DNA of 15,561 nucleotides, taken from the NCBI GenBank assembly GCA_001717015.1, contig MAGV01000034.1, forward strand, positions 1 through 15,561. Direction: 5' to 3'. Made by a program: the position numbers and the translations under genes. The DNA comes from Candidatus Methanosuratincola petrocarbonis (ex Vanwonterghem et al. 2016). GTDB taxonomy: Archaea; Thermoproteota; Methanomethylicia; Methanomethylicales; Methanomethylicaceae. How positions within the stretch are numbered: the first letter of the stretch is position 1; every line of letters starts with the position of its first letter. The notes beneath the pieces were generated by a model. It was given only the letters and a program-made list of their open reading frames with translations. It was not told where the DNA came from and did no database searches. Of this stretch, positions 1-6,303 are shown in pieces.

Positions 1-110
1 TCCACCGCATTTAATTTACAGGCGCCCCATCCTTCCCTGCCTCCACACCCCCTCCCCCAACCCACCTTCTCTCATCGATGTGCCATGCGCAATTTAGCGA
101 TCCAAAAAAT

Positions 111-118
111 CTTAAATA
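111..118 (+). promoter_or_regulatory. TATA box of the pyrB operon
   Basis: CTTAAATA is preceded by an A-rich stretch that could act as a BRE. By the usual archaeal spacing, transcription would start near position 143, leaving a leader of about 90 bases before pyrB. It is the best AT-rich box in an otherwise C/T-rich upstream region. A second weaker candidate, GTTAATAT at 145-152, would give a shorter leader. Confidence 0.6.
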
Positions 119-142
119 GAAAGAGGAACTGAAGGTTCTGAT

Positions 143-157
143 GGGTTAATATCACCC
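143..157. promoter_or_regulatory. Inverted repeat at the predicted pyrB transcription start
   Basis: GGGT (143-146) and ACCC (154-157) flank a 7-base AT-rich centre. The element sits where the start site predicted from the TATA box at 111-118 would fall, a common position for archaeal repressor sites. Only the arm symmetry is visible. The operator role is inference. Confidence 0.3.
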
Positions 158-191
158 GGAAACATGGCGCAAGCTCGGCATTCCAGTCGCC

Positions 192-205
192 GCTGAGTTC
201 TCAGC
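192..205 (+). promoter_or_regulatory. Hairpin in the pyrB leader
   Basis: GCTGAGTTCTCAGC is a near-perfect palindrome that would fold as GCTGA/TCAGC with a GTTC loop. It lies 14 bases upstream of the pyrB Shine-Dalgarno at 220-225, inside the predicted leader. A smaller repeat, GAAC...GTTC, lies at 126-138. Whether the hairpin affects translation or transcription is unknown. Confidence 0.3.
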
Positions 206-232
206 CAGTTCGATCCCCCAGGTGGAATCAGA

Positions 233-1180
233 TTGGGCTTCATGAATAGGGACATCGTTTCGATTAGGGACTTCTCCAGGGAGGACCTGGACAGGATCTT
301 CGAGGTCGCCAGGAGGATGGAGAAGGAGGGCTATGACAGGGGGATGCTGAAGGGCAAGCGCGTCTCCCTCCTCTTCTACGAGCCAAGCACGCGAACGCGC
401 CTCAGCTTCCAGGCGGCCGCGCAGTCGCTAGGCGCGGACACCGTCTGGTTCGCGGGCGCCGAGGGAACCTCGGTGATGAAGGGGGAGACCCTGAAGGACA
501 CGATTGAGACCGTCGCAAACTATGCGGACGCGATAGTGATCCGCCACCCCTACGACGGGGCCGCCAGGTGGGCTGCTGAGATAACGTCCAAGAGGGCGGC
601 GCGCGGCGAGAAGAAGGTCCCGGTAATCAACGGCGGGGACGGGAGGAACGAGCACCCGACGCAGACAATGCTCGACCTCTACACCATCGCGCAGTCCCAG
701 GGCAGGATAGACGGGCTGACGATAGCGATGGTCGGGGACCTGAAATACGGTAGGACCGTCCACTCGCTCGCCTATGCGCTCGGGCTCTACGGCTGCAGGA
801 TCAGGCTCGTCGCCCCGGAACAGCTCCAGATGCCTCCCCACATCGTCTCCTACCTCGCCTCCCGCGGGGTCGAATGCACCCTCCACACATCGATAGAGGA
901 GGTGATAGGTGAGGCCGACATACTCTACATGACCAGGATCCAGAGGGAGAGGTTCCCCGACGAGAACGAGTACAACAAGGTGAGGGGGGTCTACCGCGTC
1001 ACCAGGAAGACGCTCCAGCCGGCGAAGCCGACAATGAGGGTGATGCACCCGCTGCCGAGGGTTGACGAGATATCGGTAGACGTTGACGACGACTCTAGGT
1101 CTTACTACTTCAAGCAGGCCGGGAACGGCGTCCCGATCAGGGCAGCCATCCTGGCGATGGTCCTGGGGGGGATCTCTTGA
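233..1180 (+). CDS. pyrB: Aspartate carbamoyltransferase catalytic chain (PyrB)
   Basis: Condenses carbamoyl phosphate with aspartate to give N-carbamoyl-aspartate, the committed step of pyrimidine synthesis, in the cytoplasm. At 315 residues it is near the family length. The carbamoyl-phosphate loop STRT is at residues 52-55, the mobile-loop lysine of SVMKGET at 83, HPTQ at 141-144, the aspartate-binding RIQRE at 235-239 and HPLP at 272-275. The TTG start at 233 is chosen because AGGTGG (220-225) lies 7 bases upstream; ATG at 242 gives a chain three residues shorter but is 16 bases from that site. It opens the pyrB-I-C-DK operon and overlaps pyrI by 4 bases, fitting a catalytic-regulatory ATCase complex. 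A lysine/arginine-rich loop at residues 116-128 seems longer than in E. coli PyrB. Confidence 0.96.
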   Translation: MGFMNRDIVSIRDFSREDLDRIFEVARRMEKEGYDRGMLKGKRVSLLFYEPSTRTRLSFQAAAQSLGADTVWFAGAEGTSVMKGETLKDTIETVANYADAIVIRHPYDGAARWAAEITSKRAARGEKKVPVINGGDGRNEHPTQTMLDLYTIAQSQGRIDGLTIAMVGDLKYGRTVHSLAYALGLYGCRIRLVAPEQLQMPPHIVSYLASRGVECTLHTSIEEVIGEADILYMTRIQRERFPDENEYNKVRGVYRVTRKTLQPAKPTMRVMHPLPRVDEISVDVDDDSRSYYFKQAGNGVPIRAAILAMVLGGIS

Positions 1181-1650
1181 ACGTCCAAACCGGCAATGTG
1201 AAGAAGGGCATGATAGTCAGCCCGATAGAGAACGGGACCGTGATCGACCACCTGCCGCCCGGGAAGGCCGTCAGGATCGCCCAGATGCTCGGCCTCACTG
1301 AAGGGGCGGTGGTAATCATAGGGCAGAACCTGAAGTCGACCAAGTACGGCAGGAAGGACCTGATAAAGGTCGAAAACCGCTTCCTGACGGACGAGGAGTG
1401 CAGCCGCATAGCGCTCTTCGCCCCGAACGCGACCGTGAACATCATCCGTAACTCGGAGCTCGTCGAGAAGCGTAAGGTCATGATACCCGACGTGGTTGAG
1501 GGAATCGCCGTCTGCTCGAACGCCAACTGCATCACCAACAAAGAGCCGGTGCCTACGCGCATGGTCACCGTCAGCCGGTCTCCGGTCACAATCGCCTGCC
1601 ACTACTGCGGGTATGAGGTCAAGGCTGAGGACCTCCGGTTCAGGGGCTGA
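1177..1650 (+). CDS. pyrI: Aspartate carbamoyltransferase regulatory chain (PyrI)
   Basis: Non-catalytic ATCase subunit that binds nucleotide effectors and holds catalytic trimers together through a zinc domain. It has 157 residues, the usual size. The N-terminal nucleotide-binding domain carries the family signature NGTVIDH (19-25) and GRKDLIK (58-64). The C-terminal zinc domain has Cys113, Cys118, Cys141 and Cys144, matching the four zinc ligands of E. coli PyrI. The TTG start overlaps the pyrB stop as TTGA and has a run of seven G (1165-1171) five bases upstream, so translation is probably coupled to pyrB. GTG at 1198 or ATG at 1210 are alternative starts. PyrI implies that this ATCase is allosterically regulated by nucleotides, as known for the family. 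Confidence 0.96.
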   Translation: MNVQTGNVKKGMIVSPIENGTVIDHLPPGKAVRIAQMLGLTEGAVVIIGQNLKSTKYGRKDLIKVENRFLTDEECSRIALFAPNATVNIIRNSELVEKRKVMIPDVVEGIAVCSNANCITNKEPVPTRMVTVSRSPVTIACHYCGYEVKAEDLRFRG

Positions 1651-1659
1651 GGCAGCCAG

Positions 1660-2988
1660 ATGGCGGATGGCTCGGCAGGGCCAGTAACGGGAGGCGCGAC
1701 CGGATCGCTGCTCATCAGGGGCGGCACCGTGGTCAGCCCGCGCGGGATGGATCGCGCAAACGTCTTTGTGAAGGGGGGCAAGATCGCTTCCCTGACGACC
1801 CTCTCCCCTGAGGCTGACCTCGTGATCGAGGCAGAGGGTCTCCTCGTCCTCCCCGGGGTGGTGGATCCGCACGTCCACTTCAGGCAGCCAGGAATGTCCT
1901 CCGAGGACTGGGTGAGCGGGTCGAGGGCCGCGATCGCAGGGGGCGTCACCACCGTCCTCGACATGCCCAACACCTTGCCCCCTACCACCACCCTGGAGAG
2001 GCTCCTCGAGAAGTTCAGGATCGTGGAGTCCTCCAGCCCATGCGTCAACTACGGCTTCCACTTCGGGGCGACCGCCTCGAACCTGGGGGAGCTGGTCGCG
2101 GTCGGGATCTCCACCGCGACGCCGATACCTCCCCCGCCCGGGCAGCTCGCCGCCTCTGTGAAGATCTTCATGGGCAGCTCGACAGGCGATCTGCTCCTCA
2201 CAGACTTGGGCGCGATAAGGGGGTTCGCCAACAGCGCCAAGATGATCTCGGTGCACGCCGAGGACGAGTCCGTGATACGGGCGCATGAATCGGCTCCGGA
2301 CCACGCCTCCCGCCGCCCCAAGAGAGCTGCCCTGACGGCGATAAGAAAGCTCCTCTCGGTCGGGAAGGAGGGGAGGGTCTACATCTGCCACGTCACCTCC
2401 TACGAGGAGGCAGCGCTCGCCAGCCCGTTCTACAGGGAGGCCACCCCGCACCACCTCTTCTTGACATCGGACATGATGCGCAGGATAGGCGCTTACGCGA
2501 AGGTGAACCCCCCGCTCAGGGAAGAGGCTGACAGGGCCTCGCTATGGAGGGCACTCCTCGAGGGCAAGATCGACGCGATCGGGTCTGACCATGCCCCGCA
2601 CACGCGGGAGGCTAAGGAGTCCGACTCCCCGCCGTCGGGGGTCCCTGGCGTGGAGACGTCCCTCCCATTGATGGTTGACGCCTCCCTGCGGGGGATGATC
2701 AGGCTCGAGGAGATAGTCAGGCTGATGAGCCACTCCCCAGCGAGGATATTCAGGGTGAGGGGCAAGGGGTCGATCGAGCCCGGGAGGGACGCGGACATCG
2801 TCCTGGTAGACCCGAGGGAGGAGCGGAGGGTCGATCCCGACGCGCTGCACTACAAGTGCGGGTGGACGCCTTACGAGGGCATGGTCCTTAAGGGATGGCC
2901 GGTCGCGACCGTCCTCGGCGGCTCTCTAGCTTATATGCGTGGTGAGTTCTACCCGGTTAGGGGGAGTGCGGTCACATATGCGGCTTGA
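1660..2988 (+). CDS. pyrC: Dihydroorotase (PyrC)
   Basis: Cyclises N-carbamoyl-aspartate to dihydroorotate. It is a 442-residue amidohydrolase TIM barrel flanked by an N- and C-terminal beta sandwich. Metal ligands are visible: the HVH motif at His71/His73, Lys168 in VKIFMG (the expected carboxylated bridging lysine, as in the CAD dihydroorotase), His199, His244 and Asp310 in SDHAPH. Asn104 of DMPN and the KVNPPLR stretch (281-287) bind substrate in the family. A C-terminal KCGWTPYEG (399-407) is typical of dihydroorotases rather than hydantoinases. ATG at 1660 follows pyrI by 9 bases with a GAGG 7 bases upstream. The first 16 residues, Gly/Ala-rich, precede the conserved fold. The stop overlaps the pyrDK start by 11 bases. 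Confidence 0.94.
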   Translation: MADGSAGPVTGGATGSLLIRGGTVVSPRGMDRANVFVKGGKIASLTTLSPEADLVIEAEGLLVLPGVVDPHVHFRQPGMSSEDWVSGSRAAIAGGVTTVLDMPNTLPPTTTLERLLEKFRIVESSSPCVNYGFHFGATASNLGELVAVGISTATPIPPPPGQLAASVKIFMGSSTGDLLLTDLGAIRGFANSAKMISVHAEDESVIRAHESAPDHASRRPKRAALTAIRKLLSVGKEGRVYICHVTSYEEAALASPFYREATPHHLFLTSDMMRRIGAYAKVNPPLREEADRASLWRALLEGKIDAIGSDHAPHTREAKESDSPPSGVPGVETSLPLMVDASLRGMIRLEEIVRLMSHSPARIFRVRGKGSIEPGRDADIVLVDPREERRVDPDALHYKCGWTPYEGMVLKGWPVATVLGGSLAYMRGEFYPVRGSAVTYAA

Positions 2989-4618
2989 GCTTCCGTCCGG
3001 CGAGTTCGTCCTGCCGTCGGGGATAATCGCCTCGACCCCAGACATCATACTCAGGGTCGCGAGGTCGTCGGAGCGGCTGGGCGTAATCACCACGAAGAGC
3101 ATAGGGATCTCGGAGCGCGAGGGCTACAAGGAGCCGATAGTCGCCTCAGTGGGTGGGTCGCTCGTCAATTCGGTCGGCCTCTCGAACCCTGGGGCTGACG
3201 AGTTCGTGAGGGAATCCGCCGGGGTCAGGAAGGAGCTGAACGACCAGGGGAAGGTCATGATGGTCTCGGTCTTCGGCGGGACCCCTGCCGAGTTCGCGTC
3301 TGTGGCGTCGAAGGTGGCTGGCTGCGCCGACTGGATCGAGCTTAACCTCTCCTGCCCTCACGCCTCGGGCTACGGCGCCGCGATCGGCACCTGCCCCTCA
3401 ACGGTCAGGGAGGTCGTGGCGGCGGTCAGGGAAGCGGTGGACTTGCCGGTCTTCGCGAAGGTGACCCCGAGCCCTGGGCTCGTCGGGACGGTCGCCAGGG
3501 CAGCGGTCGAGGCTGGCGCGGACGGGATAGTGGCAGTGAACACGGTCGGTCCGCTCGAGTTCGCCTCAGATTGGGGCTGGCCGCTACTGAAGAACTCCCT
3601 CGGGGGCCTCTCTGGTCCGGCGATAAAGGAGATTGCCTTAAGGTGCGTGAGGGAGGTCCGGGAGTCTGTCCACGTGCCCATCATCGGGATGGGCGGGATC
3701 TCTTCCCGGAAGGACGTCGAGGAGTTCAGATCTGCGGGTGCCCGGCTCTTCGGGGTCGGCACCGCGCTTTGGGGGATGAGCACAAGCGCAGTGGGATCCT
3801 TCATCGACGCGCTCCACTCCGGAGCCGCTGCGGTTCCTGATCCGCCACCGATGGGATACTCCCGATTCACGGTGAGGGAGGCATGGGGATCGGGGATGAG
3901 GGTGATCAGGCTCGATGGATCGATCAGGGCCGCGCCGGGGCAGTTCGTCCAGGTCCTGCTCCCGGGAAAGGGCGAGAAGCCATTCTCGCTCGCCGACTCG
4001 GACCCCGTCCTGCTCTTGGTCCGCGCCGTGGGCCCGGTGAGCAGGGCACTCGCCTCTCTGGAGGAGGGTGACGAGGTCTTCCTGAGGGGGCCTTACGGTA
4101 ACAGCTGGGCGCCCCAGGGCCCGTCTTGCCTCGTCGGCGGAGGGTCTGGCGTTGCGCCCGTCCACTTCGCAGCCAGGCGGTTCAGGGGCATGGTGGACTG
4201 CATCTTCGTAGGAGGGAGGACCTCGTCTGACCTCCCGCTGCTCGACTCGCTCTCGTCGGCAGCCGAGACGCATGTCTCGACCGAGGACGGCTCCACGGGG
4301 ATCCGTGGCCTGGTGACCGACCTCATGCGCGGGAGGATTAGCGGCCTGCCCGGGCGCGAGTTTCTCAACTGCGGGCCGGAGATGATGATGGTCAAGGCAG
4401 CCGAACTTGAGTCCTCCGTGGCTCCGCCCTCGAAGATCTTCTGCATCGTCGAGAGGTACACCAAGTGCGGAATCGGGCTCTGCGGGAGCTGCGCGCTCGA
4501 CGGATACAGGATCTGCGTAGACGGGCCCGTCTTCAGGTACTCCGACCTCGTGGGAAGCAGGGACTTCGGCAGGCACAAGCGGAGGGCGAGCGGGCGCCTT
4601 GTTGGCATCAATGAGTGA
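2978..4618 (+). CDS. pyrD-pyrK: Dihydroorotate dehydrogenase B, fused catalytic (PyrD) and electron-transfer (PyrK) subunits
   Basis: Oxidises dihydroorotate to orotate and would pass electrons FMN to 2Fe-2S to FAD to NAD+. One 546-residue frame holds both subunits, which are normally separate genes. PyrD (about 1-280): TTKSIG (38-43), VNSVGLSNPG (63-72), catalytic Cys126 in NLSCPH (cysteine marks class 1), FAKVTP (159-164), VNTVGP (187-192). Linker (281-294): Ala/Pro-rich. PyrK (about 295-546): FAD motif PGQF...KPFSL (320-338), GPYGNSW (371-377), NAD-binding LVGGGSGVAP (385-394), NCGPEMM (464-470), and the 2Fe-2S cysteines 497, 502, 505 and 513 (CX4CX2CX7C). ATG at 2978 fits the conserved PyrD N-terminus; GTGs at 2939, 2942 and 2966 would only add residues overlapping pyrC. 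All key residues are present, so the fusion looks functional. Confidence 0.93.
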   Translation: MRLELPSGEFVLPSGIIASTPDIILRVARSSERLGVITTKSIGISEREGYKEPIVASVGGSLVNSVGLSNPGADEFVRESAGVRKELNDQGKVMMVSVFGGTPAEFASVASKVAGCADWIELNLSCPHASGYGAAIGTCPSTVREVVAAVREAVDLPVFAKVTPSPGLVGTVARAAVEAGADGIVAVNTVGPLEFASDWGWPLLKNSLGGLSGPAIKEIALRCVREVRESVHVPIIGMGGISSRKDVEEFRSAGARLFGVGTALWGMSTSAVGSFIDALHSGAAAVPDPPPMGYSRFTVREAWGSGMRVIRLDGSIRAAPGQFVQVLLPGKGEKPFSLADSDPVLLLVRAVGPVSRALASLEEGDEVFLRGPYGNSWAPQGPSCLVGGGSGVAPVHFAARRFRGMVDCIFVGGRTSSDLPLLDSLSSAAETHVSTEDGSTGIRGLVTDLMRGRISGLPGREFLNCGPEMMMVKAAELESSVAPPSKIFCIVERYTKCGIGLCGSCALDGYRICVDGPVFRYSDLVGSRDFGRHKRRASGRLVGINE

Positions 4619-4643
4619 TTCGGGGCATTGGGGCAGGGCTGTT

Positions 4644-4661
4644 TGCATTTGCGCGGATGCA
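4644..4661. repeat. Inverted repeat TGCAT-N8-ATGCA, distal copy before pyrE
   Basis: TGCAT (4644-4648) and ATGCA (4657-4661). The same half-sites recur at 4715-4733, and both left arms continue as TGCATTT. This copy starts 25 bases after the pyrDK stop and lies about 36 bases upstream of the pyrE TATA box. It could be an operator half of a pair or a hairpin at the pyrDK transcript end; no strong T-run follows, which argues against a terminator. Confidence 0.35.
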
Positions 4662-4696
4662 CACGTGCTCACGCGGGCGTGGGTGCCGCAGGGCAT

Positions 4697-4704
4697 CTAT
4701 AAAT
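4697..4704 (+). promoter_or_regulatory. TATA box of the pyrE-pyrF unit
   Basis: CTATAAAT closely matches the archaeal TATA consensus and would place the transcript start near 4729, about 22 bases before the pyrE ATG. It indicates that pyrE-pyrF is a separate transcription unit from pyrB-I-C-DK. Confidence 0.7.
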
Positions 4705-4714
4705 TGGTGTCTTA

Positions 4715-4733
4715 TGCATTTCATCTACATGCA
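4715..4733. promoter_or_regulatory. Inverted repeat TGCAT-N9-ATGCA over the pyrE start site
   Basis: TGCAT (4715-4719) and ATGCA (4729-4733) span the transcription start predicted from the TATA box at 4697-4704. It repeats the half-sites found at 4644-4661, so the TATA box lies between two similar inverted repeats. A repressor-operator role is inferred from the position alone. Confidence 0.4.
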
Positions 4734-4750
4734 GATCAGGGTGATATCAA

Positions 4751-5416
4751 ATGAGCCTGAAGTCTGAGTTCGCGTCTTTCCTGATCCGGAGCGGGGCGGT
4801 CAGGTTCGGGTCCTTCACACTCAAGAGCGGGCGCCCTTCGCCCTACTTCGTCAACCTGGGGGTTCTGGCGGACGGCGAGGCCGCCTCCGGACTGGGCAGC
4901 TTCTACGCAAGGGCGCTGATCGAGAGAGGGCTTTTGGACTCCACGGACGTTCTCTTCGGCCCCTCCTACAAGGGCGTCCCCATCGCGGTCTCGACCGCGG
5001 TCGCGCTCTTCAGGGACCACGGAAAGATCATCCGTTTCGCCTTCGACAGGAAGGAAGCGAAGGGGCATGGGGAAGGGGGCATCATCGTCGGCAGCCCGCT
5101 GAGGGACGGCGACAGGGTCGGGATCCTCGACGACGTGATGACGACCGGGAAGACCAAGGAGGAGATCCTCGACGTCCTTAGGTCGGCTGCGAAGGTCGAG
5201 ATCCCGTACGTACTGATCGCGGTCGATCGGCTCGAGAGGGGCGAGACCGACCTGTGCGCCACGAGCGAGTTCCAGCAGAGGTACGGGATCAGGGTCTATT
5301 CGATTGCCACGATTGAGGAGATCGCCGAGGTCGCGTCCCAGTCAGGCATCATACCAGAGGGGGCGCTCTCATCGATCCGATCGCACTTAAGGGAGTACGG
5401 GGGTAGGCGGCTGTGA
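4751..5416 (+). CDS. pyrE: Orotate phosphoribosyltransferase (PyrE)
   Basis: Joins orotate to PRPP to make orotidine 5'-phosphate. It has 221 residues with the type I phosphoribosyltransferase fold. The PRPP-binding motif is GILDDVMTTGK (124-134) with the acidic pair Asp127-Asp128. FGPSYKGVPIA (69-79) is the conserved active-site loop and FDRKEAKGHGEGG (98-110) is the flexible catalytic loop carrying Lys101, Lys104 and His106. GRPSPYF (27-33) contacts substrate in the family. ATG at 4751 is set by GGTGAT (4740-4745), an exact match to the archaeal 16S complement, five bases upstream. It has its own TATA promoter and overlaps pyrF by four bases. Confidence 0.96.
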   Translation: MSLKSEFASFLIRSGAVRFGSFTLKSGRPSPYFVNLGVLADGEAASGLGSFYARALIERGLLDSTDVLFGPSYKGVPIAVSTAVALFRDHGKIIRFAFDRKEAKGHGEGGIIVGSPLRDGDRVGILDDVMTTGKTKEEILDVLRSAAKVEIPYVLIAVDRLERGETDLCATSEFQQRYGIRVYSIATIEEIAEVASQSGIIPEGALSSIRSHLREYGGRRL

Positions 5417-6120
5417 CGACCATCTCCAGGGACAAGAGCATCGTCATAGCCTGCGACGTCCAAAACATAGCCTCGCTCGAGAGGCTCGTGGCCTCAACCC
5501 ACCAAGTCGCGGCGGTCGGCGGGTACAAGCTGGGCTTCTCCCTTGGGCTCAGGTACGGGCTCCCCAGTTTAGTTTCGCTCATAAGGAAATACACCAAGAA
5601 GCCGGTGATATACGACCACCAGAAGGGCGGGACCGACGTCCCGCACACCGCCAGCCTCTTCGCCGGCGTGATGTCCTCGTCAGGAATCGACTATGCCATA
5701 CTCTTCCCCTTCTCGAGCCCATCAACCGAGGAGGCTTGGATCAGGGCGCTGCAGCGGGAGGGTGTCACCCCCATAGTCGGTGCAATGATGACCACCCCTG
5801 ACTTCATGGCAGAGAGCGGTGGCTTCTTCAGTAGAGGGGTCATCAGCAGGATCTTCCAAATCGCGTCGGACCTCGGGGTAGACCAGTTCGTACTGCCTGC
5901 GAACAAGCCAGAGCAGACACTCGAGCTGCGGCAGGAGATCGAGGCAAGGGTGAGCGACCCAGTCTTCTTCCTCCCTGGGGTCGGGGCTCAGGGCGGCGAG
6001 CTGTCGGCGCTCCGTTCCGTGATGGGGAGGCGCTGGCACGGGATAGTGGGCAGAACGATCTACGACTCTCCGGATCCGGGAGCCGCCGCATCAAGGCTCG
6101 GGAATGAGCTGGATGGCTGA
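5413..6120 (+). CDS. pyrF: Orotidine 5'-phosphate decarboxylase (PyrF)
   Basis: Decarboxylates OMP to UMP, the last step of the pathway. It is a 235-residue TIM barrel. Recognisable elements are Asp15 of the first strand, Lys39 in YKLGF, the catalytic segment around Asp68, Lys71 and Asp75, LPGVGAQGGE (187-196) and the phosphate-binding GRTIYD (213-218). The catalytic segment reads DHQKGGTD, spaced DxxKxxxD, whereas the textbook motif is DxKxxD. The rest of the barrel and the position next to pyrE support the assignment, so this is probably a divergent archaeal subfamily rather than a lost activity. The GTG start overlaps the pyrE stop as GTGA, consistent with translational coupling. Confidence 0.9.
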   Translation: MTTISRDKSIVIACDVQNIASLERLVASTHQVAAVGGYKLGFSLGLRYGLPSLVSLIRKYTKKPVIYDHQKGGTDVPHTASLFAGVMSSSGIDYAILFPFSSPSTEEAWIRALQREGVTPIVGAMMTTPDFMAESGGFFSRGVISRIFQIASDLGVDQFVLPANKPEQTLELRQEIEARVSDPVFFLPGVGAQGGELSALRSVMGRRWHGIVGRTIYDSPDPGAAASRLGNELDG

Positions 6121-6140
6121 AGCTCCGGGCCTTTGCCGCC

Positions 6141-6170
6141 TGCTTTCTTTTTCCCTGCCTGTTTCCCCTC
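6141..6170 (+). terminator. Pyrimidine-rich transcript end after pyrF
   Basis: About 25 bases after the pyrF stop the + strand becomes strongly T/C-rich, with a T5 run at 6148-6152 and further T-triplets. Archaeal polymerase stops at U-rich tracts, so this is the likely end of the pyrE-pyrF transcript. The pyrimidine bias continues to about 6240. No clear stem precedes the T-run. Confidence 0.45.
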
Positions 6171-6274
6171 CTGATCATTTTGCTGTAAATCCAGCCCCGC
6201 CACCCATGCGCCTTTCTTCTCCCTCTCCCTTCCATCCTGAATCTTCAAGGTAATGAGCCCCGGAAAAGCGGATG

Positions 6275-6282
6275 TTTAATAT
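6275..6282 (+). promoter_or_regulatory. TATA box of the flavodoxin gene
   Basis: TTTAATAT lies 22-29 bases before ATG 6304. With the normal TATA-to-start distance, transcription begins within a few bases of 6304-6307, so the mRNA would be essentially leaderless. No Shine-Dalgarno is visible upstream of any candidate start, which fits. Confidence 0.6.
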
Positions 6283-6303
6283 TCCCCATTCAAGTAAGTG
6301 ATA

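Noticed and set aside
1..25. Possible divergent leaderless gene start on the minus strand (TAAATTAAATG)
   Set aside because: Only three codons would fall in the window, and an AT-rich stretch alone is not enough to support a gene.
1105..2454. 449-codon open frame on the minus strand across pyrI and pyrC
   Set aside because: Antisense to two certain genes. GC-rich codon use keeps stops out of this frame; no recognisable domain, Pro/Arg/Gly-rich composition and no ribosome site.
2932..2938. TATA-like TTATATG near the end of pyrC as an internal promoter for pyrDK
   Set aside because: It lies within conserved pyrC coding sequence, and the 11-base overlap of the genes points to co-transcription.
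3638..4696. 352-codon minus-strand open frame across pyrDK
   Set aside because: Shadow of the pyrDK coding strand with low-complexity composition and no family resemblance.
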